Source: Clostridia bacterium (GTDB lineage: Bacteria > Bacillota > Clostridia > Christensenellales > Aristaeellaceae). From it: a stretch of DNA of 60,123 nt. Numbering within the stretch: the stretch's first letter is position 1; every line of letters begins with the position of its first letter. The translations under genes and the position numbers were made by a program. Below are positions 25,808 to 35,222 of this stretch, piece by piece. The notes beneath the pieces were generated by a model that was given only the letters and a program-made list of their open reading frames with translations, was not told where the DNA came from and searched no databases. The stretch covers positions 1 to 60,123 of the forward strand of contig JAFRLY010000035.1 of the NCBI GenBank assembly GCA_017431005.1, in the 5' to 3' direction.

Positions 25808-28225
25808 ATGCGTTACGGCTTTTTTGACGATGCGGCGCGGGAATATGTCGTCGACCGGGTCGACGTGCCCGTTTCCTTTACCAATTATCTGGGAACTCAG
25901 CGCATGGGCGCGGTGCTGTCCCAGAACGCGGGCGGCTACTGCTGGCTGGACTCACCGCAGTATCACCGCATTACACGTTTCCGTCCCAATGGTGTGCCCA
26001 TGGACTGGCCGGGGCACTATGTCTATCTGCGGGACGAGGCCGACGGCGACTTCTGGTCCCTGAGCTGGCAGCCGGTGGGCAAACCCCTGGATCAGGCCCG
26101 CTACACCTGCCGGATGGGGCTGAGCTATGCGGTGTACGCCTGCGAGTACAAGGGGATTTCCGCCAGCCAGACGCTGTTTATTCCCCGGGAGGCGGATAAC
26201 CGCACGCCGGTGGAAATCTTTGACGTGCGCGTACGGAACGACAGCAGCCGGCCCCGTGAGCTGAGCGTGTACGGCTATGTGGAGTTTTCCTTTCATCATA
26301 TAGATATGGACAATCAGAACTTCCAGATGAGCCTGTATGCGGCGGGCTCCCATTACCGGGACGGCGCGGCGCTGTGCGAGCTGCATTACGAGCCGGACAG
26401 CTGGCAGTTCTTCGCGGGTAATTTCACGCCGGACAGCTTTGACGGCGTGCGGGAGCAGTTTATCGGCGCCTACCATACCGAGCGCGACCCCCAGGGGCTG
26501 AGAACGCCGGCGCTGCGCGGCAGCACGGAGCTGGGCGGCAATCCCTGCGGCGCTATTCAGAAGCGTATCACCCTGCAGCCCGGGGAGGAAAGGCGTCTGC
26601 TCTTCTACCTCGGAACCGGGGACGAAAAGGCCGCGGCGGAGGCGCGCCGGCGCTATGATGAGGCCGGGACGGACCGGGCCTTCGCGGGTCTGAAGGCTTT
26701 CTGGGACCGGAAGCTGGGCGCGCTGCAGATCCGCACGCCGCATGAAAACATGAACCGCTCCCTCAATATCTGGAATCTGTATCAGAGCGAAATCAACGTG
26801 CTGTTCTCCCGCTTCTCCTCTTTTATTGAGGTGGGAGGGCGTACCGGACTGGGCTACCGGGACACCGCGCAGGACGCCATGTGCATTCCCCACGCGGAGC
26901 CGGACATGTGCCTGACCCGCCTGCGCCAGCTGCTGAACGGGCAGGTAAGCGCGGGCTACGGCCTGCATCTGTTCGATCCCGCCTGGTTCCAGCCGGCGCG
27001 TACAGACGCGTTCAAATCGCCCACCGTGGTGCCCGTGCCCGACAAGCAGAGCATGATTCACGGCCTGAAGGACACCTGCGCCGACGACGCGCTGTGGCTG
27101 ATTCCTGCCGTGATCGAATATGTGCGGGAAACCGGGGAGACTGCGTTCCTGGAGGAGAAAATTCCCTTTGCAGATGAGGGGGAGGCCTCCGTCTGGGACC
27201 ATCTGAAGCGTTCGCTGGATTTCTCCTGCAGCCAGATCGGCAGCCACGGCATCACAAAGGGCCTGCGGGCGGACTGGAACGACTGCCTGAACCTGGGCGG
27301 CGGGGAGAGCGCCATGGTGGCGTTCCTGCTGGTCTGGGCCATGAATCATTTCCTGGACGCTGCGCGCTGGCTGGGAAAGCAGGAGGATGCGGAGAAGTAC
27401 AGCGCTCTGCGGGAAAAGATGATTGCCGCCTGCCAGGAAACCCTGTGGGACGGGCAGTGGTGGCGCCGCGGCTTCACCGCGGACGGCCGCGCGATCGGCA
27501 CGCAGGCTGCGGCAGAGGGCAAGGTGCACATGGAAAGCAACACCTGGGCCGTGATCAGCGGCGCGTCCACGCGGGAACAGAGCCTGCAGTGCATGGACGC
27601 CGTGGATGAATATCTGTATACGCCCTACGGTCTCATGCTCAATGCGCCATCCTTCGTCACGGTTGACGACGGCATCGGCTTCGTTTCCCGCGTATACCCC
27701 GGCGTAAAGGAAAACGGGGCCATCTTCAGCCATCCGAACCCCTGGGCCTGGGTGGCGGAGTGCCTGCTGGGCCGCGGCGGCCGGGCGATGAAGTTCTATG
27801 ACGCGCTGCTGCCGGAGAACCAGAACGATATCATGGAAATCCGCCAGGCGGAGCCCTATTCCTACTGCCAGTTCATCATGGGACGGGATCATACCGCGCA
27901 TGGCCGTGCCCGGCATCCCTTCATGACGGGCTCCTCCGGCTGGGCCTATTTCGCGGCGACCCGGTATATGCTGGGTATCCGGCCGGAGTTTGACCGCCTG
28001 ACGGTGGATCCCTGCATTCTGGCGGACTGGGACGGATTCACCGCCTGCCGCCGGTGGCGCGGCGCCGAGTACAGGATCACCGTGTCCAATCCGGAGCATG
28101 TGGAAAAGGGCGTGCGCGCCGTCGCGGTGGACGGCCGGGCAGCTGATCATATTCCGGTCTTCACGGAGGGTGTCCATGAGGTGCGCGTGCTGATGGGGCC
28201 GGTCGGACAGGAAATCCAAAAATAA
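25808..28225 (+). CDS. GH94 disaccharide phosphorylase (chitobiose/cellobiose phosphorylase type)
   Basis: The 805-residue enzyme has the GH94 form: N-terminal beta-sandwich (MRYGFFDDAAREYVVDR, YVYLRDEADGDFWSLSWQP) and a helical barrel with RADWNDCLN at 487-495 holding the catalytic Asp. GH94 enzymes split beta-linked disaccharides with phosphate, giving a sugar 1-phosphate and saving ATP. The opening resembles N,N'-diacetylchitobiose phosphorylase, but cellobiose-type or other substrates are possible. It is cytoplasmic. The divergent ABC importer probably supplies the substrate, and the kinase, binding protein and regulator downstream probably sense it. Confidence 0.85.
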   Translation: MRYGFFDDAAREYVVDRVDVPVSFTNYLGTQRMGAVLSQNAGGYCWLDSPQYHRITRFRPNGVPMDWPGHYVYLRDEADGDFWSLSWQPVGKPLDQARYTCRMGLSYAVYACEYKGISASQTLFIPREADNRTPVEIFDVRVRNDSSRPRELSVYGYVEFSFHHIDMDNQNFQMSLYAAGSHYRDGAALCELHYEPDSWQFFAGNFTPDSFDGVREQFIGAYHTERDPQGLRTPALRGSTELGGNPCGAIQKRITLQPGEERRLLFYLGTGDEKAAAEARRRYDEAGTDRAFAGLKAFWDRKLGALQIRTPHENMNRSLNIWNLYQSEINVLFSRFSSFIEVGGRTGLGYRDTAQDAMCIPHAEPDMCLTRLRQLLNGQVSAGYGLHLFDPAWFQPARTDAFKSPTVVPVPDKQSMIHGLKDTCADDALWLIPAVIEYVRETGETAFLEEKIPFADEGEASVWDHLKRSLDFSCSQIGSHGITKGLRADWNDCLNLGGGESAMVAFLLVWAMNHFLDAARWLGKQEDAEKYSALREKMIAACQETLWDGQWWRRGFTADGRAIGTQAAAEGKVHMESNTWAVISGASTREQSLQCMDAVDEYLYTPYGLMLNAPSFVTVDDGIGFVSRVYPGVKENGAIFSHPNPWAWVAECLLGRGGRAMKFYDALLPENQNDIMEIRQAEPYSYCQFIMGRDHTAHGRARHPFMTGSSGWAYFAATRYMLGIRPEFDRLTVDPCILADWDGFTACRRWRGAEYRITVSNPEHVEKGVRAVAVDGRAADHIPVFTEGVHEVRVLMGPVGQEIQK

Positions 28226-28245
28226 GAAGAGAGGGGGATCGGCGA

Positions 28246-29979
28246 ATGGATAAGAAGCCTGAGTCCGGGCATGGCATCCGGACCGCCCTGGCGTCGCTGC
28301 GCGTTCAGATCATGGTGCTGCTGGTGCTGTGCTGGCTGATTCCCGCGCTGGTGCTGAGCGTCTTTATTCAGACGTCGCTGATTCCTGCCCTGCGCAGCAA
28401 GACCGCTTCCGCTCTGGACGCCGACGCGGAGCATGCCTGGACCCAGGCCTGCCAGAACATTGACGGCGTGATCGCCCAGGCGCGGGACGCCATTTATGAC
28501 GGAGAGCTGACGAGCGTATACGACAGCTGGCGGGCGGGCAGCATCGGGGACGCCGAGTATCTGCGGCTATCCAGGAGCTATGTGGACCGGAAATACAGCC
28601 GGAACAGCCTGCTGACCTTCGCGGCCTATTTCCCGGTGGAAGCCCCCGGCATGTATATGTATACGCGCTCCGGCTACCATGAAGCCGTGGCCTTTCTCAA
28701 CCGCCTGCAGCAGCAGGCGCTGCGGCTGGGGGAGACGCTGGATACGCGCAGCCGCTTTCTGGAGGCGGAGGGACAGCTGTATCTGATCCGGAACCTGATG
28801 AACCTGCGCATGGAGCGTTACGGCATGCTGGTGCTGGGCCTGCAGAGGGAAGCCCTGCTTGCGCCGCTGCTGGAGCTGGCGGAGAGCTGGCACGGACAGG
28901 TCAGCATCCAGCTGGACGATTCCGGGGATACCGGCGTTGACTGGGCGGACATTCCCTCCGGCATGACAGCGGAGGGACAGGAGATCCGCTTCTGCCGCCG
29001 GGTGTCCGGAGACGAATATACCCTGCGCCTGCTGCTGACCATGAACAAACGGGAGCAGTACCGGGAAAACTACACGTTCCAGTATCTGGCCCTGACGCTG
29101 TATCTGCTGCTGATCCCCGTGCTGGTGCTGCTGGCCTTCTATGTGAGAAGGCGCATCATCATGCCGGTCACGCTGCTTACGAACGCCTCCCGGCGGATTG
29201 AGCGGGGCGAGCTGGGCGTGACCGTGCCGATGCGCGGGGACGACGAGCTGGGCGAGCTCGGCGTGACCTTCTCGAACATGTCCCGCCGGATTGAGCAGCT
29301 GATCGACAAAACCTACAAGGAGGAGCTGGAGCTGAAGAACGCTCAGATCCAGGCGCTGCAGAGCCGCATCAATCCGCATTTCATCAACAACGCCCTGGAG
29401 GCGATCAACTGGCAGGCGCGGATTGAGAAATCGGAGAGCATTCCCGCCATGGTGGATGCCCTGAGCGTCCTGCTGGGGGCCAGCATGGCCCGTCAGAACC
29501 GGCGGATGGTCACCCTGCGGGAGGAAATGAAGGTGGCCGACGCCTATATCTATTTCATTCAGCAGCGTTTCGGCTCCGATCTGACGGTCACGCACCTGAC
29601 GGAGGATGAGGGCGCGCTGGACTGCATGGTGCCGCTGCTGACGGTGCAGCCTGTGCTGGAAAACGCCGTGGAGCATGGCATTGCTCCGGCGGGCCGGGGA
29701 GAGATTATTCTTGCCTGCCGCCGGGCAGGCGGCTGTGTGCGCCTGGAGGTCATCAACACCGGCAGGGGCATCGGCCCTGAGGACCGCCGGAAGATTGACG
29801 CCGCGCTGCTGGGTGAAACCGGGGAGGGCTCCCATCTGGGCCTGGCGAACATCGCCAGCCGCCTGCGGCTGATCTACGGCGGGCGGGCGTCCATGGAGGT
29901 TTTCAGCGATGATGAGGGGCGCACCGTGGTGCGCGTGGACATCCCCCAGGACGGGGATTACGGGGAGGAAACGGCATGA
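28246..29979 (+). CDS. YesM-type sensor histidine kinase
   Basis: The 577-residue protein has a membrane helix near residues 20-45, an external sensor part, a second helix near 285-305, a HAMP linker (ITLLTNASRRIERGE-like) and a LytS-type kinase domain. The phospho-acceptor is His378 in NPHFINN, and the N-box is VQPVLENAVEHGI. Such kinases with AraC-type partners usually sense carbohydrates. Its stop overlaps the next start by four bases (ATGA), coupling it to a binding protein. Confidence 0.88.
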   Translation: MDKKPESGHGIRTALASLRVQIMVLLVLCWLIPALVLSVFIQTSLIPALRSKTASALDADAEHAWTQACQNIDGVIAQARDAIYDGELTSVYDSWRAGSIGDAEYLRLSRSYVDRKYSRNSLLTFAAYFPVEAPGMYMYTRSGYHEAVAFLNRLQQQALRLGETLDTRSRFLEAEGQLYLIRNLMNLRMERYGMLVLGLQREALLAPLLELAESWHGQVSIQLDDSGDTGVDWADIPSGMTAEGQEIRFCRRVSGDEYTLRLLLTMNKREQYRENYTFQYLALTLYLLLIPVLVLLAFYVRRRIIMPVTLLTNASRRIERGELGVTVPMRGDDELGELGVTFSNMSRRIEQLIDKTYKEELELKNAQIQALQSRINPHFINNALEAINWQARIEKSESIPAMVDALSVLLGASMARQNRRMVTLREEMKVADAYIYFIQQRFGSDLTVTHLTEDEGALDCMVPLLTVQPVLENAVEHGIAPAGRGEIILACRRAGGCVRLEVINTGRGIGPEDRRKIDAALLGETGEGSHLGLANIASRLRLIYGGRASMEVFSDDEGRTVVRVDIPQDGDYGEETA

Positions 29980-31175
29980 AGGCATACCGGGGACTGGCAC
30001 TGACGCTGGCGCTGCTGCTTCTGTGCGGAGCGGCGTGCGGCGAGGGCTTTACACTGCGCACGGTCAGCTCCTTCGCGGGGGCGGACACCGCCGCGGAGGC
30101 CTATGTGGATATCCTGAAGGCCTATGAGGCGGAAACCGGCAATGTGGTGCTGGACGCCTCCGCCGTCAGCGATGAGGCGTGGAAAACCAGCGTGCTGAAC
30201 GACTTTGCCGCGGGCAACGAGCCGGATATCCTCTTCTTTTTCGGAGCGGGGGCAGACTCCGCGCCGATCCTGTACAAGGTGATGCCCATCGCGGAAATCA
30301 ACGAGGCCTATCCGGAGCTGGGACTGCCGGAAAACGACGCCCTGCGGGAGGCGGACGGGAAGGTCTACGCCGTGCCGGTCCGCTCCTACTGGGAAGGCCT
30401 GTATGTGAACACCGACCTGTTTGAGGCAAACGGCGTGCCGCTCCCCACGGACTGGGACAGCTTCTGCTTCGCGGTGCAGGCCTTCCGGGAAAAGGGAATC
30501 GTGCCTGTCGCGATTTCCCTTTCGGATATCCCGCACTATCTGGCGGAGTTTGCCCTGCTGGCCTGCGCCACGGCGGAGGAACAGCAGGCCCGGCCCCGCA
30601 CCCTGGAGGAGGTTCCGGCTTCCTGGTTCGACGCGATGGCCCTGATCCGGGAAATGTATGAGCTGGGCGCCTTCGCGGACAATGCCGCGGCGACCTTTGA
30701 GAGCGCCTCTACCGAGCTGTTCCGGACAAAGGGAGCCGCCATGCAGATTGACGGCAGCTGGCTGGCGCCGTCCCTGCCTTCGGCCAGCATGGAAACGACG
30801 CAGGTGCTGCCCGTGCCGCTGCGGAACGGGAACGGCCTGTCCGGCTGCGTGATCGGCGGAATTTCCATGGGCTTTTATCTGACCCGCCGCGCCTGGGAAA
30901 GCCCCCGGAGGGACGCGGCCGTATCCCTGCTTTCCGCCCTGACCCGGGAGGAAAGCCTGCGCCGGCTGGGCTATCCCGGCCTGGGCGGAGCCCTGCGGGA
31001 CTCCGCGGATGAGATGCTGCGGGACCGGACCCTGCTGAGCCCGCTGCAGGACGCGATGAACAAGAACGCCCGCGAGGTATGGCTGCTGGAATGCATCCCT
31101 GCCGTCGCGGCCGGCACGATGACGCCGGAAGCATGCTGGGAGCGGGTCATGGCCCTGCATCCCTTCGGAGAGTGA
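29976..31175 (+). CDS. Extracellular solute-binding protein between kinase and response regulator
   Basis: The 399-residue protein starts with a signal peptide that is probably cut after residue 22 (before EG) and has family-1 binding-protein features (AYEAETGNVVLDASAVSDE, FAAGNEPDILFFFGAGADS, GAAMQIDGSWLAP). It shares its start with the kinase stop and lies 10 bases before the response regulator, with no permease between. Such placement suggests it presents the sugar to the kinase rather than serving transport. Serving the divergent importer as a second binding protein is the alternative. Confidence 0.8.
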   Translation: MKAYRGLALTLALLLLCGAACGEGFTLRTVSSFAGADTAAEAYVDILKAYEAETGNVVLDASAVSDEAWKTSVLNDFAAGNEPDILFFFGAGADSAPILYKVMPIAEINEAYPELGLPENDALREADGKVYAVPVRSYWEGLYVNTDLFEANGVPLPTDWDSFCFAVQAFREKGIVPVAISLSDIPHYLAEFALLACATAEEQQARPRTLEEVPASWFDAMALIREMYELGAFADNAAATFESASTELFRTKGAAMQIDGSWLAPSLPSASMETTQVLPVPLRNGNGLSGCVIGGISMGFYLTRRAWESPRRDAAVSLLSALTREESLRRLGYPGLGGALRDSADEMLRDRTLLSPLQDAMNKNAREVWLLECIPAVAAGTMTPEACWERVMALHPFGE

Positions 31176-31185
31176 GGGAATCGGT

Positions 31186-31926
31186 ATGTACCGTGTGGTT
31201 CTGGTGGATGATGAGCGGCTGATCGTCAGGGGCCTTAGCAGCGTGGTTCCCTGGGAGGAGCTGGGCTGCGAGGTGGCGGGAACAGCCTATGACGGCGACA
31301 CCGGCCTTGAGCTGATCCGGCAGATCCGGCCGGACATTGTGCTGACGGATATCCGGATGCCCAATATGGACGGGCTGACCATGCTGGCGGCGCTGCACAG
31401 CGAGTTTCCGCGCATGCAGATGAGCGTGCTGACCGCTTACAGGGATTTTGACTACGCCCGCCAGGCGATCAACCTCGGCGTGTGCCGCTATCTGCTCAAG
31501 CCCAGCAAAATGGATGAGCTGCTGGAGGCCGTCCGGCAGATGGTCAGCCGCCTGCAGGCCGCCGACAGCGCCGAGGGCGGCAGCGAAACGGACAGCGCGG
31601 CCGGAAACTATATCGTGCAGGCCGCCCTGCAGTATATGCGGGAGCACTGCGCGGAGCAGCACCTGTCCCTGAATGACGTGGCGGATCATGTGTATGTAAG
31701 CCAGTGGCATCTGTCCAAGCTGCTGAACCGGGAGACCGGTCAGAGCTTCTTCGATCTGCTGGGCGGCATGCGAATCGAGCAGGCGAAGCTGCTGCTGACG
31801 GATCCGTCCCTGCGGATTCACGAGGTATCCGAAGCCTCCGGCTACGCGGACGTGGCCCATTTTTCCAAAAGCTTCAAGAAAATCGTGGGCTGTACACCGG
31901 GTGAATACCGGAACAGCGGCCGGTAA
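31186..31926 (+). CDS. YesN-type response regulator with AraC DNA-binding domain
   Basis: The receiver domain (1-120) has the acidic pair Asp8-Asp9, phosphorylated Asp55 in LTDIRMP and Lys in LLKPSK. The C-terminal 100 residues hold the AraC double helix-turn-helix (VADHVYVSQWHLSKLLNRETG, then VSEASGYADVAHFSKSFKK, CTPGEYR). It is the partner of the kinase two genes upstream and probably activates the ABC importer and GH94. Confidence 0.9.
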   Translation: MYRVVLVDDERLIVRGLSSVVPWEELGCEVAGTAYDGDTGLELIRQIRPDIVLTDIRMPNMDGLTMLAALHSEFPRMQMSVLTAYRDFDYARQAINLGVCRYLLKPSKMDELLEAVRQMVSRLQAADSAEGGSETDSAAGNYIVQAALQYMREHCAEQHLSLNDVADHVYVSQWHLSKLLNRETGQSFFDLLGGMRIEQAKLLLTDPSLRIHEVSEASGYADVAHFSKSFKKIVGCTPGEYRNSGR

Positions 31927-32021
31927 TCCTCTTGTGCTTTTTCCTGAAAAGTGCTACCTTTTGAATGCGCCGGAAGGCAGCGGCCGCTGCGGGCCGGCAG
32001 CACTTTGGGACGGAGAGAACC

Positions 32022-32732
32022 ATGTACAGACTTGAGTTGCATTGTCATACGCGGGAGGTCAGCGCCTGCTCGGACTGCCCCGCGGAGCGGGAGATTGAGA
32101 TATACCGGCAGGCGGGCTACTGCGGGCTCGTTTCCACTAACCATATCAACCGGGGCACCTATGAAAAGCTGCCGGACGACTGGTCCTGGGAGAGGAAGGC
32201 GGAGCATTTCCTGTCGGGCTTTGAGGCGCTGAAGAGGGCAGCCGGGGAGGACTTTGATGTCCTGCTGGGCTGTGAGATCAACCTGTCGCCGGTAAAGCCG
32301 CTTCCTCCGGAGCTGCAGGCGGAGGGCTGGGCCGGATATGTGCCCAACGATTACCTGATTTACGGCGTGACGGCGGACTGGATCATGAACACCGGGGACA
32401 TGCGGTATATGACGCTGGAGGAGCTGAGCCGCTCCGCCCGGGAGGCCGGCTTCCTGATCGTTCACGCGCATCCTTTCCGGGTCGGAACGGTTATGCAGAA
32501 CCCGGATCTGGTGGACGGCTATGAGGTATATAACGGCAACTCCTGGCATGATTCCCACAACGATCTGGCGGATGCCTGGGCGGACCTGAAGGGAAAGATC
32601 AAAACCAGCGGCACGGATCTGCACAAGGCCAACGATTATCCCCGCGGCGGCATCATAACGGAAACCCGCATCCGGGACAACGCGGCCCTGCTGGAGACGC
32701 TGAGGAGCGGAAACTATACACTGATCCGGTAA
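32022..32732 (+). CDS. PHP-domain metal-dependent phosphoesterase
   Basis: ATG 32022 has GGAGAG upstream; the longer frame lacks a site. The 236-residue protein shows the PHP metal motifs: HCHTREVSAC at the start, NHIN, a conserved CEINL near 85, HAHPFR near 145 and GTDLH near 200. PHP proteins bind two or three metal ions and hydrolyse phosphoesters such as histidinol phosphate, nucleotides or nucleic acid ends. A terminator follows. The substrate is unknown. Confidence 0.75.
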   Translation: MYRLELHCHTREVSACSDCPAEREIEIYRQAGYCGLVSTNHINRGTYEKLPDDWSWERKAEHFLSGFEALKRAAGEDFDVLLGCEINLSPVKPLPPELQAEGWAGYVPNDYLIYGVTADWIMNTGDMRYMTLEELSRSAREAGFLIVHAHPFRVGTVMQNPDLVDGYEVYNGNSWHDSHNDLADAWADLKGKIKTSGTDLHKANDYPRGGIITETRIRDNAALLETLRSGNYTLIR

Positions 32733-32754
32733 AACAAAAAATGAAATACAAAGA

Positions 32755-32795
32755 CAGCTCCGGTTCCGGAACAGGGAAACCGGAGCTGCTTTTGT
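32755..32795 (+). terminator. Terminator of the PHP gene
   Basis: CAGCTCCGGTT (32755-32765) and AACCGGAGCTG (32778-32788) form an 11-base stem followed by CTTTTGT. Confidence 0.8.
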
Positions 32796-32811
32796 ATGAC
32801 AGCGTTTCCCA

Positions 32812-32840
32812 TTGCCAGGGAGCGGCGAAACGGGTAAAAT
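32812..32840 (+). promoter_or_regulatory. Promoter of the phosphorylase-Nudix genes
   Basis: TTGCCA (32812-32817), a 17-base spacer and TAAAAT (32835-32840) lie 50 bases before the start at 32891. Confidence 0.6.
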
Positions 32841-32890
32841 ACAGACAGGACAGAACGGAAAACGGAAACAGGAAACAGGGGGCAGAGACA

Positions 32891-33655
32891 ATGCTGCAGC
32901 GACACACATGGCCGATCCTGGAGTTTGACGACAACCCGACCGCGAAGCTGAACCCCGTTCATTTTGCCGGGGACGGCTTTGACACGGATAAAATGGTGAT
33001 CACCTTCTTCCCGGAGGTGATCGATAAGCTGCTGCATTCCGGCCGGATTGAGCAGGCCTGCGTGATCCCCGGGGAGAACCCGGTGAAGATTTTCCGCTTC
33101 TCCGACCGGAAGGACGTCCTCCTGACGCTCGGTCAGGTGGGATGCCCCGCCTGCGGCGGCAACCTGGATCTGTTCAACGCCATGGGCATCACAAAGGTCA
33201 TGTTCTGCGGCGGTGGCGGCGTGCTGGACAGGAACATTGAAGTGGGCCGGGTGCTGGTCGTGGACGGCGCGATACGGGACGAGGGCTTCTCCTATCACTA
33301 TATTCCCGCTTCCCGGGTGATATATACGGATCCGGCCGTGACTGACAGGATTGTTTCCTGCCTGAAGGACAGGGAGGTATCGTATCTGCGGGGCCTCGTC
33401 TGGACGACGGACGCGATTTTCAGGGAAACGGCGGACCGGATCGCGCTGCGCCGGGAGGAAGGCGCAAAGATTGTCGAGATGGAGCAGGCCGGGTGCATCG
33501 CGATCGCGCAGTTCCGTCACTTCGCCTATGGCGCACTGATTTACGGCGGGGACGACCTGACAGGGGAAGACTGGGACGGCAGAAGCTGGCGCAGCCGCGA
33601 GGGCGTCCGGTACGATCTGGTTCAGCTGTGCGCGGATCTGGTCAGGGAAATCTGA
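32891..33655 (+). CDS. Nucleoside phosphorylase-family protein
   Basis: From ATG 32891 the product has 254 residues; the upstream in-frame ATG lies before the terminator and promoter and is unlikely. Features of the phosphorylase/hydrolase fold are visible: CVIPGENPVKI early, MFCGGGGVLDRNIEVGRVLVVDGAIRDEG with the conserved glycines, and KIVEMEQAGCIAIAQF with the Glu-Met-Glu that holds ribose. It probably splits uridine or a related nucleoside with phosphate. The Nudix gene follows after 15 bases. Confidence 0.75.
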   Translation: MLQRHTWPILEFDDNPTAKLNPVHFAGDGFDTDKMVITFFPEVIDKLLHSGRIEQACVIPGENPVKIFRFSDRKDVLLTLGQVGCPACGGNLDLFNAMGITKVMFCGGGGVLDRNIEVGRVLVVDGAIRDEGFSYHYIPASRVIYTDPAVTDRIVSCLKDREVSYLRGLVWTTDAIFRETADRIALRREEGAKIVEMEQAGCIAIAQFRHFAYGALIYGGDDLTGEDWDGRSWRSREGVRYDLVQLCADLVREI

Positions 33656-33670
33656 CAGGGGAGGACGCGG

Positions 33671-34180
33671 ATGGACAAATGGCTTGAGAGCAGGAATCTG
33701 CCGCATCACCTGATCTCCGTGTGCGGCCTGGTGCGCAGGGACGGGCTTTTTCTGCTGATTAAAAATCCCAAAAGAGGCTGGGAACTGCCCGGCGGAATCG
33801 TTGAGCGGGGAGAAACCGTCACTGAAGCGCTCAGGCGCGAGATCTGTGAGGAATCCGGGATCCTGGGCGAGCCTGAGCGCCTGACAGGGGTCTACCAGAA
33901 TCTGACGGAGAAGGACGGTTACGGACCGCTGGAGGGAATGAAGATTCCGCCACTTGTCAATTTTACGTTTGTCTGCAGATATGCCGGCGGCGAGCCGAAG
34001 GCGTCAGAGGAAGCGGAGGATGTACGCTGGGTGACGCCGGAGGAAGCGGCGGAGCTGGTCACCCATCCGCTGTTTGTGAAGCGGCTTGCGGATATTCTGT
34101 CGTTTGACGGCTCTGTCGTTTTCTCATCCTACACGTACGACAACCGGACCACGGAATTCAGAACGGAAGAGAGAATATAG
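33671..34180 (+). CDS. Nudix hydrolase
   Basis: The 169-residue protein has a complete Nudix box at residues 41-64 (GGIVERGETV, then REICEESGI), which binds the metal and splits nucleoside diphosphates linked to another group. The strands before it (LFLLIKNPKRGWELP) fit the family. It follows the nucleoside phosphorylase closely, suggesting nucleotide clean-up. It ends with TAG. Confidence 0.85.
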   Translation: MDKWLESRNLPHHLISVCGLVRRDGLFLLIKNPKRGWELPGGIVERGETVTEALRREICEESGILGEPERLTGVYQNLTEKDGYGPLEGMKIPPLVNFTFVCRYAGGEPKASEEAEDVRWVTPEEAAELVTHPLFVKRLADILSFDGSVVFSSYTYDNRTTEFRTEERI

Positions 34181-34282
34181 GAGGACCGGCTCGGGCGGCA
34201 TCCCGGAAAAAGAGTGCAGAAAAAGTCGGGAAGTTGTCCGCTGCTTCGGATATACTGATTTCACGGCAGGGGAGGTGCGGGG

Positions 34283-35113
34283 ATGCAGGGCTGGATAGAA
34301 GGCTTTCAGGAGTCCGTTGATTTCATGGAGAAAAACCTGACGGAAGAGCTGGACATTGAGGAAATCGCGGGAAAGGCGGCGCTGTCGCCGTTCTATTACC
34401 AGCGCATTTTCGGCGCTCTGTGCGGCATGACCGTCGGCGAATACATCCGCGCGCGCAGGATGACGCTGGCGGCTCAGGAGCTGGCAGGCACGGACGCGAA
34501 GGTGATTGATGCCGCGCTCAGGTACGGCTACGATTCTCCGGACAGCTTTGCAAAGGCGTTCCAGCGCTTTCACGGGATATCCCCGTCCCAGGCGCGGGAG
34601 CCCGGCGCGTCGCTCCGTTCCCTGGCTCCGCTGCATATCAGAATCACACTGGAGGGTGGAAGCATGCTGGATTACCGTATTGTGGAAAAGGCTCCTTTTA
34701 CGATTGTTGGAGTCAGGAGACCGTTCAACTCTGATACAAGCTATCAGGAAATCCCGAAGTTCTGGGACGAATGGCTGGCGCAGGGGAAAGACCGGCCGGT
34801 CATGGGAACGTTCGGCGTATGCATTGACATGAACGGGAAGGATTTCGACTACTGGATCGCGGATCTTTATTTCCCATGGGAGGAGATTCCGGAAGGCTGT
34901 GAAACCGGGGTAATTCCCGGAAGCCTCTGGGCCCAGTTCCCCTGCACGATCAAAACGCTGCAGGATACCAACACGAAGATCTGGTCGGAATGGCTGCCTT
35001 CCCTGAAGGGATACACGCTGGCCGGCGAGTATGACATCGAGGTCTATCTGCCGCCGGAGGAGGGTTCCGGGGAGATGGCGGTGTATATCTGGGTTCCCTT
35101 GAAAAAAGTGTAA
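34283..35113 (+). CDS. AraC-family regulator with GyrI-like effector domain
   Basis: The 276-residue protein starts with an AraC double helix-turn-helix (IEEIAGKAALSPFYYQRIF, then AALRYGYDSPDSFAKAFQRFHG, SPSQAR) and continues with a GyrI-like effector domain from about residue 130. This domain order is as in Rob/SoxS-like and BmrR-type multidrug sensors. GGGAGG lies seven bases before the ATG. The neighbours do not show its target. Confidence 0.85.
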   Translation: MQGWIEGFQESVDFMEKNLTEELDIEEIAGKAALSPFYYQRIFGALCGMTVGEYIRARRMTLAAQELAGTDAKVIDAALRYGYDSPDSFAKAFQRFHGISPSQAREPGASLRSLAPLHIRITLEGGSMLDYRIVEKAPFTIVGVRRPFNSDTSYQEIPKFWDEWLAQGKDRPVMGTFGVCIDMNGKDFDYWIADLYFPWEEIPEGCETGVIPGSLWAQFPCTIKTLQDTNTKIWSEWLPSLKGYTLAGEYDIEVYLPPEEGSGEMAVYIWVPLKKV

Positions 35114-35169
35114 TCATTTTTCTAAGATATGCGTCTTAGGAAAACAGATCAGTTCCCTGAAATCCAAAA

Positions 35170-35203
35170 AACAGCGCTTCGCGTATCGCGGAGCGCTGTT
35201 TTT
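35170..35203. terminator. Bidirectional terminator
   Basis: A 14-base stem with one G-T pair (35170-35183 and 35187-35200) carries a three-base loop and is flanked by A and T runs. It serves the convergent AraC-GyrI and LacI genes. Confidence 0.8.
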
Positions 35204-35222
35204 GATGATGTGCTGCTGACTG

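Noticed and set aside
25952-28219. Open frame of 755 codons on the minus strand
   Set aside because: It is the antisense shadow of the GH94 gene, with low-complexity His/Arg/Gln content and no ribosome site.
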